Under the pieces are notes generated by a model. It was not told the DNA's origin, did no database searches, and saw only the letters and a list, made by a program, of their open reading frames with translations. A DNA stretch of 64,000 bases from Azophilus sp965215035 (GTDB lineage Bacteria > Pseudomonadota > Gammaproteobacteria > Pseudomonadales > Azotimanducaceae), in contig OZ244040.1 of the NCBI GenBank assembly GCA_965215035.1, positions 1,178,001 to 1,242,000 of the forward strand. The letters run 5' to 3'. Position numbers and translations under genes: made by a program. Shown here piece by piece: positions 1-7,790 of this stretch (position 1 is the first letter of the stretch; every line of letters starts with the position of its first letter).

Positions 1-814
1 TGCGAAGCACGCTCTTGTCGCGGCCGGTGTTGTCCAACATGTACACGCGGCGACCATCGTTGTCGAAGCCGACGGGTTGCATGCCCTCCCTTTCGGTGGC
101 GTATAGACGGTGGTGTTCTTCCCACGCGCCGGTCTGCGGGTGCTTGTAGGAATAGCGGATGTGGACTTGCTTGCCGCTCCCCTCAAGCGTCTGCCTGCTG
201 CGAATGTCGCCGTGCAGATCGGTGACCGTGCCGCCTTCCCCGCTGGTGCCGCGGTAGATGCGCTTGGCCAAAAAGCTTCCCAGGTTTACCTCGTAGAGGT
301 CGGTAGCGAACTCGCGGTCGGTGAGTGCCACCTGGAACCTGTCCTTGTGCTGCGGCAATACATTGGTTAGCTGGACGCTGATGGCCTCCTTGTTCTCTAG
401 CAGTTCGCGGAACCGTTTGCCTTCATCATCGACCACGTAGACCTTGTTCCGGAACCACTTGGTGGGGCGCGCTCCGGTGCGAATGTCGAACTTCTGCCTA
501 CCGACGACCAGCAGATACTCGTCGTTCAGCCAGAACACCCCGATGGCCTTGACATCCACGGGTTTGAACCGCCGGGGCGGCAGCGCCAGATTGCGGGTTT
601 GCCAAACCGTGACCTCCGGGGGGGCGTTGATATCCGGCAGGGTCAGGGCCACGAGTTGCTCGCCATTCGGAGTGATATCGACGCTGTCTATCAGAGGATC
701 ATGGATCCAGGCATTGATGGGAATGGGCTCTGCCGCCTGGGCCAAGGCCGCCACGCAGCCCAGCAGCAGGCAGACCAGACCCCGGGGTGCTGCTGACGTG
801 GTCGACCGTGCCAT
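1..814 (-). CDS. Exported S9 (prolyl oligopeptidase)-like protein, N-terminal part (gene runs off left edge)
   Basis: About 271 codons are visible. The ATG at 814 is followed by a Sec signal peptide (basic start, hydrophobic LVCLLLGCVAALA, likely cut near AQA-AEP). The following blocks, such as VDITPNGEQLVALT, FWLNDEYLLVV and VYMLDNTGRDKS, read like the beta-propeller half of bacterial S9 prolyl-oligopeptidase/acylaminoacyl-peptidase family proteins. The catalytic alpha/beta-hydrolase half would lie outside the window, so peptidase activity is inferred. The start lies one base after the receptor stop codon (TGACATG), so the two genes are almost certainly co-translated. Pairing an outer-membrane receptor with an exported peptidase suggests peptide or depsipeptide use. 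Another exported propeller protein is the main alternative. Confidence 0.6.
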   Translation of the reverse strand, partial: MARSTTSAAPRGLVCLLLGCVAALAQAAEPIPINAWIHDPLIDSVDITPNGEQLVALTLPDINAPPEVTVWQTRNLALPPRRFKPVDVKAIGVFWLNDEYLLVVGRQKFDIRTGARPTKWFRNKVYVVDDEGKRFRELLENKEAISVQLTNVLPQHKDRFQVALTDREFATDLYEVNLGSFLAKRIYRGTSGEGGTVTDLHGDIRSRQTLEGSGKQVHIRYSYKHPQTGAWEEHHRLYATEREGMQPVGFDNDGRRVYMLDNTGRDKSVLR

Positions 815-815
815 G

Positions 816-3794
816 TCAAAACTCCCTGGCTACCTGGAAGACGAAGGTGCGGCCCAACAGGTCGTAGCCGACGCCGGGCAGTGTGTTGTAGATGCGGCTG
901 GTTGCATCTCTTGGGACACTGTCGCCAACCAGGGGCGGCTTGTTGTCGAAAAGGTTGCGCACAGTGGCGAGCACCAGCCAGTCGACATTGCGCCAGCGTA
1001 TCGAAACGGCGTGACTGAACTCGTTGTTGGTCCAGGTGCGCCGGTCGAGATTGGTGGTGCCCGGGTCGAAAACCCGGTCTTCGTGGGTTTTGCCGACAAA
1101 GTTGGTTCGCCAGAAGAAGGTCCAGTCCCGGTAGTCGATGCGCAGGTCGACTTCGCCGTTCCATTTCGGGAAGCCCCAGTTGCCGACTGAATCCCATTCG
1201 TCATCGAATAGTTGCGTGCGTTGCGATACCAGCCGGGTGACGGTGCCGTCGATGCTCAGGTCGAAGCTCGGAAACTCCTTCTGGTAGCGGAAGTCGAAAT
1301 CGGCACCCCGGGTGGCCTGCAGCCCGACATTCAGCAGCGATGCGTCCACATCGGTTAAAAAACCATCGGCGTCACGTGGCGCGATACGGTCGCAGAACGG
1401 ATTGGTCCGGCCCTGCGAGTTATAACAACTGCTCAATATGAAGCCGGTGGACGGGTCGGCCACGGTGTTCTCCAGGTCGATCTCCCACCAGGTATACGCC
1501 AGGGATATGCCGAGCTCCGCCGGTTGCAGAATAATGCCGGCGGTCCAGGAGTCCGAGGTTTCCGCGATCAGGTCCGGGTTGCCGCCGACCACATTGCGGA
1601 TGCTCGGTGCACCCGCCTCGCCGTGGTCTGGAGCTAGGCCCTCGGCCGCGCAGTTCTCGTAGACCACGTCGCCTGGGTCGTAGTTCTCGCCGTAGTTCAG
1701 ACAGGGGTCGGTACCGATAGAGTTAACGAACCCCGTCTGGTTGGCTAGGAATTGTTCGTAGAGATCCGGTGCCCGGAACGAGGTGCCGTAAGTACCGCGC
1801 AGGCGTAGAAAGGGCACCATCTGCCAGTTCAGCGCCAGGCGGTAGGTGGTGTCGCTGCCGTAGGAATCATAGTCCGTCCAGCGCACCGAGCCGTTGAAAA
1901 CCACCTCTTCCGCCAGGGGGGCCTGTCGTAATAGCGGTATCTCGATCTCGCTGAAGACCTCCTTAACGGTATCGTCGCCAGTCGTGATCCCGGAGGTGGT
2001 AAAGCCCCAGTAGTTGTTGTTCTGGGCATCTATGTCGGGCACGTCGTTGATGTCTTCGTTGCGAATCTCGACGCCCAACACGGCGTTGACGTCTTCGCCG
2101 TTCGGAAACTCGAACAACCGGCCGGTGACATAGCCGGAGAATTGGAAGGATTTGTAGGTCGTTTCCCCCTTGGTATCCTTGACGAGGAAGGCGAGCTCAT
2201 CCGCCGGCAGGCGCCCGTGCAGTAGGGCGTCTTCGGTGAACAGGTTGGCCGGTACGCAACCCGGAATGCTGTTGTCTGCGCAAACCAGGTTGCCGTTGGC
2301 GTCCAGCGTGGCATTCAGCGAGGCGGCGACGCGGTCGTCGAGGAACTGCTGGCTCTTGTAGGTGCCGTTGGAATAGCTGAAGCCCGCATAGGTGGAGTAG
2401 CTCCAGGACTCGGAGAGGTCGCCGTCGAGGCCGACGAACAGGTTGAGGCGATCAACCGCCACCTCGCTTTCGGGATTCAGCAGCTCATAGCTCGGCAGCA
2501 CCGGTCGTACGGCGAAACCGCCAAAGCCGGCGAGCGGGCCATAGGCACCGAATGGGTTGGTGGGATTGGTGGCCGGCACGACCGGAAAGAATTGCCGATA
2601 ATCGCTGCTGAATGTGGTGGAGCGGTGGTTGTAATAGAGTTCGTAGTAGGCGGTGGCGGAGCGGCCGGCTAGTTCGAAATCCTTGTCGGCGAAGGAGGTG
2701 AGGGAGTAGAGCTCCCGCTCGGGAATAAAGGTTTCAACGGCCGGCCCGCGCTCGTCCCGGTAGAACTCCCCTTCGTTGTCATAATGGGGGTCTTCGCTGC
2801 CGGGTTTGTAGCCATGCACGGGAACCGGGGTGTAGTAGGGAATACCGAACTGCTGGACGCGGGAGAAATAGGGGTTGGACGGGTCTGGCTGCGCCAGGCT
2901 TGGCTCATAACGTACCCAACCAAAGGGAGATACCGCAAAGCCGTAGATGAAACCGAAGCACAGCGGCTCGCCGGTCTCCGGGTTGGTGTTGTCGATGACG
3001 CCGTCGCCGTCCTGGTCGGTGAAGCGCGGTCTCTGCGGGCATTCCGCCCAGCTCCGATCAGTCGGGGCCATTCTGTCTAGCCGGCTGTAGGCCGCGGCGA
3101 CATTGAACGACCAGTCGCTGCCCACCTTGCCGTAGGTGGCGTCAACGCCGTAGTTCTCGGCGCCGCCATGCTGGGGCAGGGCGCCCTGGACGTTAACTTG
3201 CACCCCATCGAAGCGTTTCCTGGTGATGAGGTTGACCACGCCGGCCACCGCGTCGGCCCCGTAGACGGAGGAGGCGCCGTCCTTCAAGATTTCGTATCGG
3301 CTTACGACGGTTTCGGGTATGGAGGTCAGATCCACCGAGTTGGTGCCGCCCCGGACGCCGGACGGCCCCCAGCGCTTGCCGTTCACCAGCACTAGGGTGC
3401 GTTGCTCGCCGAAACCGCGCAGGGAAACAGACAGCGCACCCGGCCCACCATCGGTGACAAAGCCAGAGAAGCTGTCGTCGATCTGCTGGCCCGAGGCCAC
3501 GGTGGAACCCTGTAGAATTTCGGCGGTATTCAGCAGCCCCGCCAGGGCGGAGGTTTCGCTGGTTATCACCGTAATCGGCGAGGTGCTGGTGAACGCATCG
3601 CGCCGAATCCGCGAGCCGGTTACGACGATCTCTTCTATGGGCGGTCGCACCGCCGCTGCCGCCTCCGTGGCCGCGCTGGGCACGGCTTCCTCTTCGATTA
3701 GTTGTTCCGGCTGCTCTTCCTGCGCGAGCCCGATATTGGCACAGAGTGCGCATAAGGCGAATAGAACGGCGAAACGACCTGTTGCAAGTGTCAT
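816..3794 (-). CDS. TonB-dependent outer-membrane receptor
   Basis: A protein of about 992 residues that imports a large substrate through the outer membrane using TonB energy. It has a signal peptide (FAVLFALCALCANIGLAQ) and a TonB-box-like EEIVVTGSRI near residue 55. A plug domain follows, with PITVITSE, the conserved LVLVNGKRW and YGADAVAGVVN. A long beta-barrel ends in Phe (VFQVAREF), as outer-membrane proteins do. I chose the third in-frame ATG (3794), because GGGGAG lies seven bases upstream; ATGs at 3800 and 3809 would only add MGSMD. The long extracellular loops and large size match receptors of the oligopeptide/carbohydrate type rather than small siderophore receptors, but the substrate cannot be read from sequence. 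The next gene is a coupled S9-like peptidase. Confidence 0.9.
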   Translation of the reverse strand: MTLATGRFAVLFALCALCANIGLAQEEQPEQLIEEEAVPSAATEAAAAVRPPIEEIVVTGSRIRRDAFTSTSPITVITSETSALAGLLNTAEILQGSTVASGQQIDDSFSGFVTDGGPGALSVSLRGFGEQRTLVLVNGKRWGPSGVRGGTNSVDLTSIPETVVSRYEILKDGASSVYGADAVAGVVNLITRKRFDGVQVNVQGALPQHGGAENYGVDATYGKVGSDWSFNVAAAYSRLDRMAPTDRSWAECPQRPRFTDQDGDGVIDNTNPETGEPLCFGFIYGFAVSPFGWVRYEPSLAQPDPSNPYFSRVQQFGIPYYTPVPVHGYKPGSEDPHYDNEGEFYRDERGPAVETFIPERELYSLTSFADKDFELAGRSATAYYELYYNHRSTTFSSDYRQFFPVVPATNPTNPFGAYGPLAGFGGFAVRPVLPSYELLNPESEVAVDRLNLFVGLDGDLSESWSYSTYAGFSYSNGTYKSQQFLDDRVAASLNATLDANGNLVCADNSIPGCVPANLFTEDALLHGRLPADELAFLVKDTKGETTYKSFQFSGYVTGRLFEFPNGEDVNAVLGVEIRNEDINDVPDIDAQNNNYWGFTTSGITTGDDTVKEVFSEIEIPLLRQAPLAEEVVFNGSVRWTDYDSYGSDTTYRLALNWQMVPFLRLRGTYGTSFRAPDLYEQFLANQTGFVNSIGTDPCLNYGENYDPGDVVYENCAAEGLAPDHGEAGAPSIRNVVGGNPDLIAETSDSWTAGIILQPAELGISLAYTWWEIDLENTVADPSTGFILSSCYNSQGRTNPFCDRIAPRDADGFLTDVDASLLNVGLQATRGADFDFRYQKEFPSFDLSIDGTVTRLVSQRTQLFDDEWDSVGNWGFPKWNGEVDLRIDYRDWTFFWRTNFVGKTHEDRVFDPGTTNLDRRTWTNNEFSHAVSIRWRNVDWLVLATVRNLFDNKPPLVGDSVPRDATSRIYNTLPGVGYDLLGRTFVFQVAREF

Positions 3795-3899
3795 ATCCAT
3801 GCTCCCCATGAAGTTAACCCAATCCGCTGGATATCATACCTCTTGGCCCCGCGCAAAGTCCATCGCCTGGATGGCGCCTGTAGGGCCATCTCGCACCGA

Positions 3900-3927
3900 C
3901 TTGAAAACGGTTCCGTCGACCCCATCT
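3900..3927 (+). promoter_or_regulatory. Sigma-32 (RpoH) heat-shock promoter of hsp20
   Basis: CTTGAAA at 3900-3906 and CCCCATCT at 3920-3927, with 14 bases between CTTGAA and CCCCAT, match the RpoH consensus (CTTGAA, 13-15 bp, CCCCATNT) almost perfectly. It lies about 60 bases upstream of the small heat-shock protein start, where such a promoter is expected. Confidence 0.85.
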
Positions 3928-3986
3928 TTTCGGTTAACAGCCGGTGTAAGCCGGCCCACATGAACCGACCAAGGAGGAATGACGAC

Positions 3987-4430
3987 ATGACTATCGTAGG
4001 TTACGACCCCTTCCATTCCCTAGCGCGTTTTCAGCACGACATGGCCCGCCTGTTCGGCAATGGCTGGCGTGGCGTCGAGGGCAAGGCTGCCGCCGCCGAA
4101 TACCGGTGGACGCCGGCCATCGACATCCGCGAGGACGACAATGGCTACGTGCTGAGCGCCGACCTGCCCGGTGTGCGGCGCGACGACGTCGACATCACGA
4201 TGGACCGCAACCGCTTGACCATTCGCGGCAAGCGCGAGACAGCGGTAGCCGATGAAAACGGCGAGTTACTGCAGAGCGAGCGGGCCGTGGGCACCTTCTA
4301 CCGCCAGTTCACGCTGCCGGAGACGGTCGCCAAGGACAGCATCTCCGCGAAGTACGAAAACGGTGTACTGGAGGTTGTGCTGCCCAAGGAGGCCGCGCCC
4401 CAACCGCGCCGGATCGCCGTTGCCGGCTGA
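3987..4430 (+). CDS. Hsp20/alpha-crystallin small heat-shock protein
   Basis: A 147-residue ATP-independent holdase that keeps unfolding proteins soluble in the cytoplasm. The start is fixed by AAGGAGG at 3971-3977, nine bases before the ATG. The N-terminus has the FDPF-type motif (YDPFHSLARFQ). The alpha-crystallin domain spans roughly residues 43-140: WTPAIDIREDDNGYVLSADLPGV, the L-x-I-x-G-x-R motif (LTIRGKR) and the conserved NGVLEVVLPK strand. The C-terminal I-x-I/V-type motif is RRIAVAG. Family members are usually 140-160 aa, so it is full length. A sigma-32 promoter lies just upstream. It is divergent from the TonB receptor gene. Confidence 0.95.
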   Translation: MTIVGYDPFHSLARFQHDMARLFGNGWRGVEGKAAAAEYRWTPAIDIREDDNGYVLSADLPGVRRDDVDITMDRNRLTIRGKRETAVADENGELLQSERAVGTFYRQFTLPETVAKDSISAKYENGVLEVVLPKEAAPQPRRIAVAG

Positions 4431-4454
4431 GCGCACAGCTCGCAAAGCCGGCTT

Positions 4455-4512
4455 GGGCGGGCACCCGTTACCGGGAAGCCAGCCGTGGCATCCCGGAAAC
4501 GGTGCCCCGCCC
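4455..4512. repeat. Imperfect inverted repeat downstream of hsp20
   Basis: Arms of about 22 bases (4455-4476 and 4491-4512, GGGCGGGCACC... / ...GGTGCCCCGCCC) around a 14-base loop can form a strong hairpin 25 bases after the hsp20 stop. No T-run follows, so it may end transcription weakly or stabilise the mRNA. It also marks the border of the accessory block. Confidence 0.55.
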
Positions 4513-4598
4513 GATATCGGCCAGTTCGATCGGCGCCTTATATAGGGAAGCTTCGCGCCGGTTGGCCAAACAGCAACCCCGATGGCCGCTGCCGCCAA

Positions 4599-4635
4599 GA
4601 GCAGACGAACTTGCGCCACGTATCGGTCAAGCATC
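4599..4635 (-). repeat. 37-bp exact copy of the abiEii 5' end
   Basis: This segment is identical to 6842-6878. It contains the abiEii start and its first residues on the minus strand (MLDRYVAQVRLLL). The rest of abiEii is absent here; transposase-like sequence begins immediately after it at about 4636. It is either a remnant of a second abiE locus or a product of recombination between the two sites, which lie 2.2 kb apart in direct orientation. Confidence 0.85.
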
Positions 4636-4752
4636 TCCGAAAGGAAAGCCATTACATCTGATCCTCGACAACCACGGCATCCACAGGCATCCGAACGTCA
4701 CTGTGTGGCTCAAGAGGCATCCGCGTTTTCACCTCCACTTCACGCCTCCCCG
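4636..4752 (+). mobile_element. IS630-family transposase remnant
   Basis: Only the block around the second catalytic Asp is left (HLILDN...HPNV...RHPRFHLHFTP), about 39 codons of a protein usually near 340 aa. The region that should follow with the catalytic Glu is replaced by unrelated sequence. No terminal inverted repeats or TA duplication are seen. Confidence 0.75.
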
Positions 4753-5201
4753 GTTGAGCGAAGTTCTGTCGCGGGTCTGGTATGACTTTCTCATCCTCTT
4801 GGCCTGGCCTGGCTTGGCGGGCGTGCTCGCCACAGGCGGTATTCGCCGGAGTTTGGCCGATGAACTTCTGATGACCGCGGACGTTGACTCCCTTCCTAGA
4901 TTTTCTTTCCAGGAGGCATCATTCGGCACCATCGCCAAGGCAACGCTGGGGCCAACCCTCTATCTTGGAGCGTTCTCGGTATTCCTCGGCCTTCTCGCGT
5001 GGTTTAATTTTGGCGGGCCTCTGATACGGACGAAGGAATTAGAGCAACGAGTTATTCAATGTTCGCCATTAAAGTGAACCCCGAAACTCGAGTGTTAGCT
5101 GTTGGCGCGGTGAGCCGTTGGGCCGCGGCGCTCGCAGGGAAAGTCGAAATTTCCGAACGTTCGGTACGCTCGATAGGGACGGCGACACGGGAGGCGAGGC
5201 G

Positions 5202-5846
5202 GTGAAGGGTCAAACCTTAAAAGAAAGCATCATCGAGCTGGGGCCGTGGTTCCATCAAATAGAGATCAAGGGCCATTGGACCCGCGATATTGCGCCAGCG
5301 CCGGGGCCGCAGCCGCGCAACCACCCGCACAACCGTTGGCGGGCCATCAGCCATGCCCTGCCTGACCTACGGAGTAAGCGTGTCCTAGATTTGGGCTCCG
5401 CCGACGGATATTTTTCCATTGAGCTGGCCCGGCTCGGTGCCGTCGTCGACGCTGTCGACCTCGGCGTCCGGATGGTGGATCGGCTGAAATGGGCCGCCGA
5501 ACAGCTTGGTCTCGACATCAACGCTCGGGTGGGCTCGGTTGAGGAGATCGCCGGCGTCTACGATTACGTATTCTTCTTCTGCGTCCTGTACCACCTCAGG
5601 AATCCGCTGCTTGGTCTGGAGAAGGTGGCCCGGCTCTCGGACACGATGTTCCTGGAGACGGCGGTTGCGGAAGGCGATGAACCCTATCTGTGGTTCAAGC
5701 CCCCTCAGGAAGGCGTACACAGCGTCGCCAAGTGGTTCCCAACCGTGCGCTGCCTGGAAGACATGCTGCGCTTTGTGGGGTACGGAGACCTCGAACCCCT
5801 TCCCTGTGCCGCCAAGAATCGCGTGATGTACCTGTGCCGCAAGTAG
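5202..5846 (+). CDS. Class I SAM-dependent methyltransferase (CmoB/DUF1698-like)
   Basis: A 214-residue protein. The GTG start at 5202 is preferred over the upstream ATG at 5118 because GGGAGG lies seven bases before it and homology-like sequence begins there. The SAM-binding motif I is VLDLGSADGYFSIELARLG (about residues 61-79), followed by the acidic motif VDAVDLG and motif IV/post-I VYDYVFFFCVLYHLRNPL. The YHLRNP pattern and the N-terminal PWFHQIEI resemble the tRNA wobble-uridine carboxymethyl transferase CmoB superfamily and O-methyltransferases of surface-sugar or lipid pathways. At 214 residues it is shorter than CmoB (about 320), so the tRNA role is not assumed. It lies alone between the IS630 remnant and the convergent abiE operon. 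Confidence 0.75.
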   Translation: MKGQTLKESIIELGPWFHQIEIKGHWTRDIAPAPGPQPRNHPHNRWRAISHALPDLRSKRVLDLGSADGYFSIELARLGAVVDAVDLGVRMVDRLKWAAEQLGLDINARVGSVEEIAGVYDYVFFFCVLYHLRNPLLGLEKVARLSDTMFLETAVAEGDEPYLWFKPPQEGVHSVAKWFPTVRCLEDMLRFVGYGDLEPLPCAAKNRVMYLCRK

Positions 5847-5854
5847 CCACGCGG

Positions 5855-5909
5855 TAATGCCTGAGTTTCACTTCACGGCGGGATACCCGCGAGTTAAGCT
5901 GAGGCATTA
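5855..5909. repeat. 55-bp palindromic element between convergent genes
   Basis: Arms TAATGCCTGAG (5855-5865) and CTGAGGCATTA (5899-5909) are inverted. A second small stem (CGGG-ata-CCCG) lies inside. It sits between the methyltransferase stop and the abiEii stop, so it could act as a two-way terminator. No T-run is present, and it could equally be a small REP-like repeat. Confidence 0.5.
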
Positions 5910-5962
5910 TCGGGAATCCTGAAACGCTGCGGGGGCTCACAGAGCAGGGAGGGCGTCGCGCT

Positions 5963-6877
5963 TCACCGGAAAAGCCTCAAGAGCGCGTCGAGCTGGATTT
6001 GGTGCTTCCGCGGATTCGATTGCTTGAGCCTTTCCAGGTTCATCAGCTTCCAGCGAACGGCGGGTAGGTCAGCGGCTTCGGGCACACCGATCAGGCGGAA
6101 GTCCGGCTCGGCATCGTGCAGGGCGAGCAGGAAAGCAGCGATGTCGCCGGTCAATCGCGAACCGATGTCGGCATGCAAGCGGCGACGCGTTTCAATCAGG
6201 GCATTCCAGGAGACGGACTGGCGAGTCATCCCCACGAATTCTTCGCCATACAGCTCCCCCCTGAGAGGCGCCGCCGGTGCCAGCAGCTCGTGCATCGGGC
6301 GCCGGGAGCTCGCCACATAAACCATGAACGTTCGGAATAGCTCTGCTGTCAGACCTTCGTTCTCATACAGGAGCTTCACATCGAAGAGGTCCCGCGGATG
6401 CTGGCGGTCGAGCGCCGCAGCAAGCTTCCCGCCGTACAGATCCTCGAACGCCAGTACGGTCGTCTCGACAAATCCGAAGAGTTCCGTCACTGCCTCCGAC
6501 GCGATCATCGTCCTCGCCGGATACACCGCCCCTCTCGCCACCGGGGAGGTCTCGATTTTTATCTGTGTCCGGCCGTCACTCACCATGATGCGCGTGTGGA
6601 TGTTGCCGCCACCCGCGACACGGCGGGCCTCGACCCGCGGGTTGTGGGCGGCGATGGCTGCGACTATGCGGTCGAGGGCGTTGTCCATTTCCTCCAGTGA
6701 CGATTGGCGGTCCGCCACTGGCAGGTAGGTCAGATCGATATCGACAGATAGCCTCGGCATGTCTCTGTAGAACAGGTTTATGGCGGTGCCACCCTTGAGT
6801 GCGAACGCGGTCTCGTTGGCGATATCCTGCAGCGCGCTCAGGAGCAGACGAACTTGCGCCACGTATCGGTCAAGCAT
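5963..6877 (-). CDS. abiEii: AbiEii-type nucleotidyltransferase toxin (type IV toxin-antitoxin, phage abortive infection)
   Basis: A 304-residue minimal nucleotidyltransferase. In characterised AbiE and related MenT/AbiEii systems this toxin blocks growth by modifying tRNA or using NTPs; AbiEi neutralises it without stable binding. The diagnostic motifs are visible: FALKGGTAINL at residues 25-35 (GGT-x-x-N motif) and the metal-binding DIDL at 46-49. Also present are IKIETSP, a conserved basic block FEDLYGGKLAAALDRQHPRD (about 166-185), and the C-terminal DUF1814-type tail. The length is typical (about 290-310 aa). Its start overlaps the end of abiEi by eight bases, the usual operon form. The first 37 bases are duplicated at 4.6 kb. 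Confidence 0.93.
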   Translation of the reverse strand: MLDRYVAQVRLLLSALQDIANETAFALKGGTAINLFYRDMPRLSVDIDLTYLPVADRQSSLEEMDNALDRIVAAIAAHNPRVEARRVAGGGNIHTRIMVSDGRTQIKIETSPVARGAVYPARTMIASEAVTELFGFVETTVLAFEDLYGGKLAAALDRQHPRDLFDVKLLYENEGLTAELFRTFMVYVASSRRPMHELLAPAAPLRGELYGEEFVGMTRQSVSWNALIETRRRLHADIGSRLTGDIAAFLLALHDAEPDFRLIGVPEAADLPAVRWKLMNLERLKQSNPRKHQIQLDALLRLFR

Positions 6878-7718
6878 CGTGAGCTGCCTCTTGCGGTATC
6901 CCGGGTAGGAACGCTTTCGGCACGTAGATTCGGTACGCCGGGTGAAGCCTGCCGCCTTTTACTAGGGCTCGCGGACCGGACCCGAAATCGATCCTCGAGG
7001 TGTCCAGGTGCTTGCGCCAAGCGTGCTGGTGCTTGTCGGCAAACACGAAGAACAGCCTTCGCACCTTTACGCTGCGGCATGCCGTCAGGAGTGCTGTGAG
7101 CCGACTGGGTCGGAGCGACACCAGTCCTTGGAAGACCTTGTCGAGTTTCTCGAAGCTCGTGTTGTGCGGCAACTCGTCGAGGTTCTCAAGAATGGCGCGT
7201 TCCGGCGACGATGTCTTGAGGGCCCAGCGCCACACGTCCACCATCGGTCGCGTTCTCGCAGCCTCGGGATTGGTATCGTCGATACCGAGGGGGTCATTGC
7301 CGAAGAGCGTGCGCCGACGCACGACGACCTCCGTCTGCATGGGCAGCCGCTTGAGCCAAGACGGTACTTCGCCATAGAAATGAACGCGCGATCTTCCTCC
7401 GAGGCTCAGGTAGTGGGCGTAGCCCGCCATGTCGAGGGCGCTCTCTCCGCCGAGGTGCACGGCGTACTTCATGAGCCATTGTAGGGAGAGAAGCGGGATC
7501 GCCCAGGACTCCTCGTGGTCGTCTTGCGCGCCTTTGGGTAGCGGACGGCGATACACGCCGCGGACGACGCGTTCTAGCCACCCGCGGGAGACATAGTTGT
7601 GGATGGACTTCGAGTCGATCCCCTGGGCCCTCAGCCATGGTGTGTCAACCATGAAGCCGGGAGGGACAGTATCCAAAAGCGGTTTTAGACGTGGGATTTT
7701 TTGATGGTGCATAACCAT
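6870..7718 (-). CDS. abiEi: AbiEi-type antitoxin and autorepressor (type IV toxin-antitoxin)
   Basis: A 282-residue protein with the N-terminal winged-helix domain of AbiEi antitoxins (LKPLLDTVPPGFMVDTPWL...IHNYVSRGWLERVVRGVYRR, residues about 9-60) and the C-terminal domain that neutralises the toxin. Known AbiEi proteins also repress their own operon by binding inverted repeats; two such repeats are present here. I used the ATG at 7718. A TTG at 7721 and an ATG at 7712 are also in frame, and no strong ribosome site separates them. The first operator overlaps the start codons, so repression could also act on translation. The gene overlaps abiEii by eight bases. Confidence 0.9.
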   Translation of the reverse strand: MVMHHQKIPRLKPLLDTVPPGFMVDTPWLRAQGIDSKSIHNYVSRGWLERVVRGVYRRPLPKGAQDDHEESWAIPLLSLQWLMKYAVHLGGESALDMAGYAHYLSLGGRSRVHFYGEVPSWLKRLPMQTEVVVRRRTLFGNDPLGIDDTNPEAARTRPMVDVWRWALKTSSPERAILENLDELPHNTSFEKLDKVFQGLVSLRPSRLTALLTACRSVKVRRLFFVFADKHQHAWRKHLDTSRIDFGSGPRALVKGGRLHPAYRIYVPKAFLPGIPQEAAHDA

Positions 7719-7723
7719 CAAAA
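7699..7723. promoter_or_regulatory. Putative AbiEi operator 1 (overlaps abiEi start)
   Basis: A perfect inverted repeat TTTTGATGGT-gcata-ACCATCAAAA with 10-base arms. Its core ATGGT-N5-ACCAT is shared with the second site 71 bp upstream. AbiEi antitoxins of other species bind paired inverted repeats in their promoter, so this is a likely autoregulatory site. Confidence 0.7.
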
Positions 7724-7754
7724 TACTTAATGTTTAAAATTTCCGCAAGCAATT

Positions 7755-7760
7755 TTTATA
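7755..7760 (-). promoter_or_regulatory. Candidate -10 box of the abiE operon
   Basis: TATAAA on the minus strand in an AT-rich stretch, 37 bases upstream of the abiEi ATG. The -35 position falls within operator 2 and is not consensus. Confidence 0.4.
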
Positions 7761-7773
7761 GAATGCACATATG

Positions 7774-7790
7774 CATGGTTTTTAACCATG
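7774..7790. promoter_or_regulatory. Putative AbiEi operator 2
   Basis: CATGGTtttttAACCATG contains the same ATGGT-N5-ACCAT core as operator 1. It lies at the -35 region of a candidate promoter whose -10 (TATAAA on the minus strand) is at 7760-7755. A repressor bound here would block RNA polymerase. Confidence 0.65.

Larger units (their letters stand above)
4502..5077 (+). pseudogene. Chimeric ORF: IS630-type transposase fragment joined to an unknown membrane segment
   Basis: The 191-codon frame is a patchwork. Codons over 4502-4635 read through non-coding and antisense abiEii sequence. Codons over about 4636-4752 encode the IS630-family catalytic-core motif (LHLILDNHGIHRHPNV followed by RHPRFHLHFTP). 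From about 4765 the frame encodes two hydrophobic segments (YDFLILLAWPGLAGVLATGG and TLYLGAFSVFLGLLAWFNFG) of a protein I do not recognise. No good ribosome site precedes the frame. Most likely nothing functional is made from the first two parts. The last part may be the tail of a broken membrane-protein gene. Confidence 0.6.

Noticed and set aside
444..1190. Long plus-strand frame opposite the receptor and peptidase genes
   Set aside because: It lies antisense to a clear TonB receptor and a signal-peptide gene; composition follows from the GC-rich opposite strand, and there is no ribosome site.
4455..4640. Second attachment site matching the tRNA-Phe 3' end
   Set aside because: I looked for the tRNA 3' sequence at the left edge of the accessory block and found no convincing copy.
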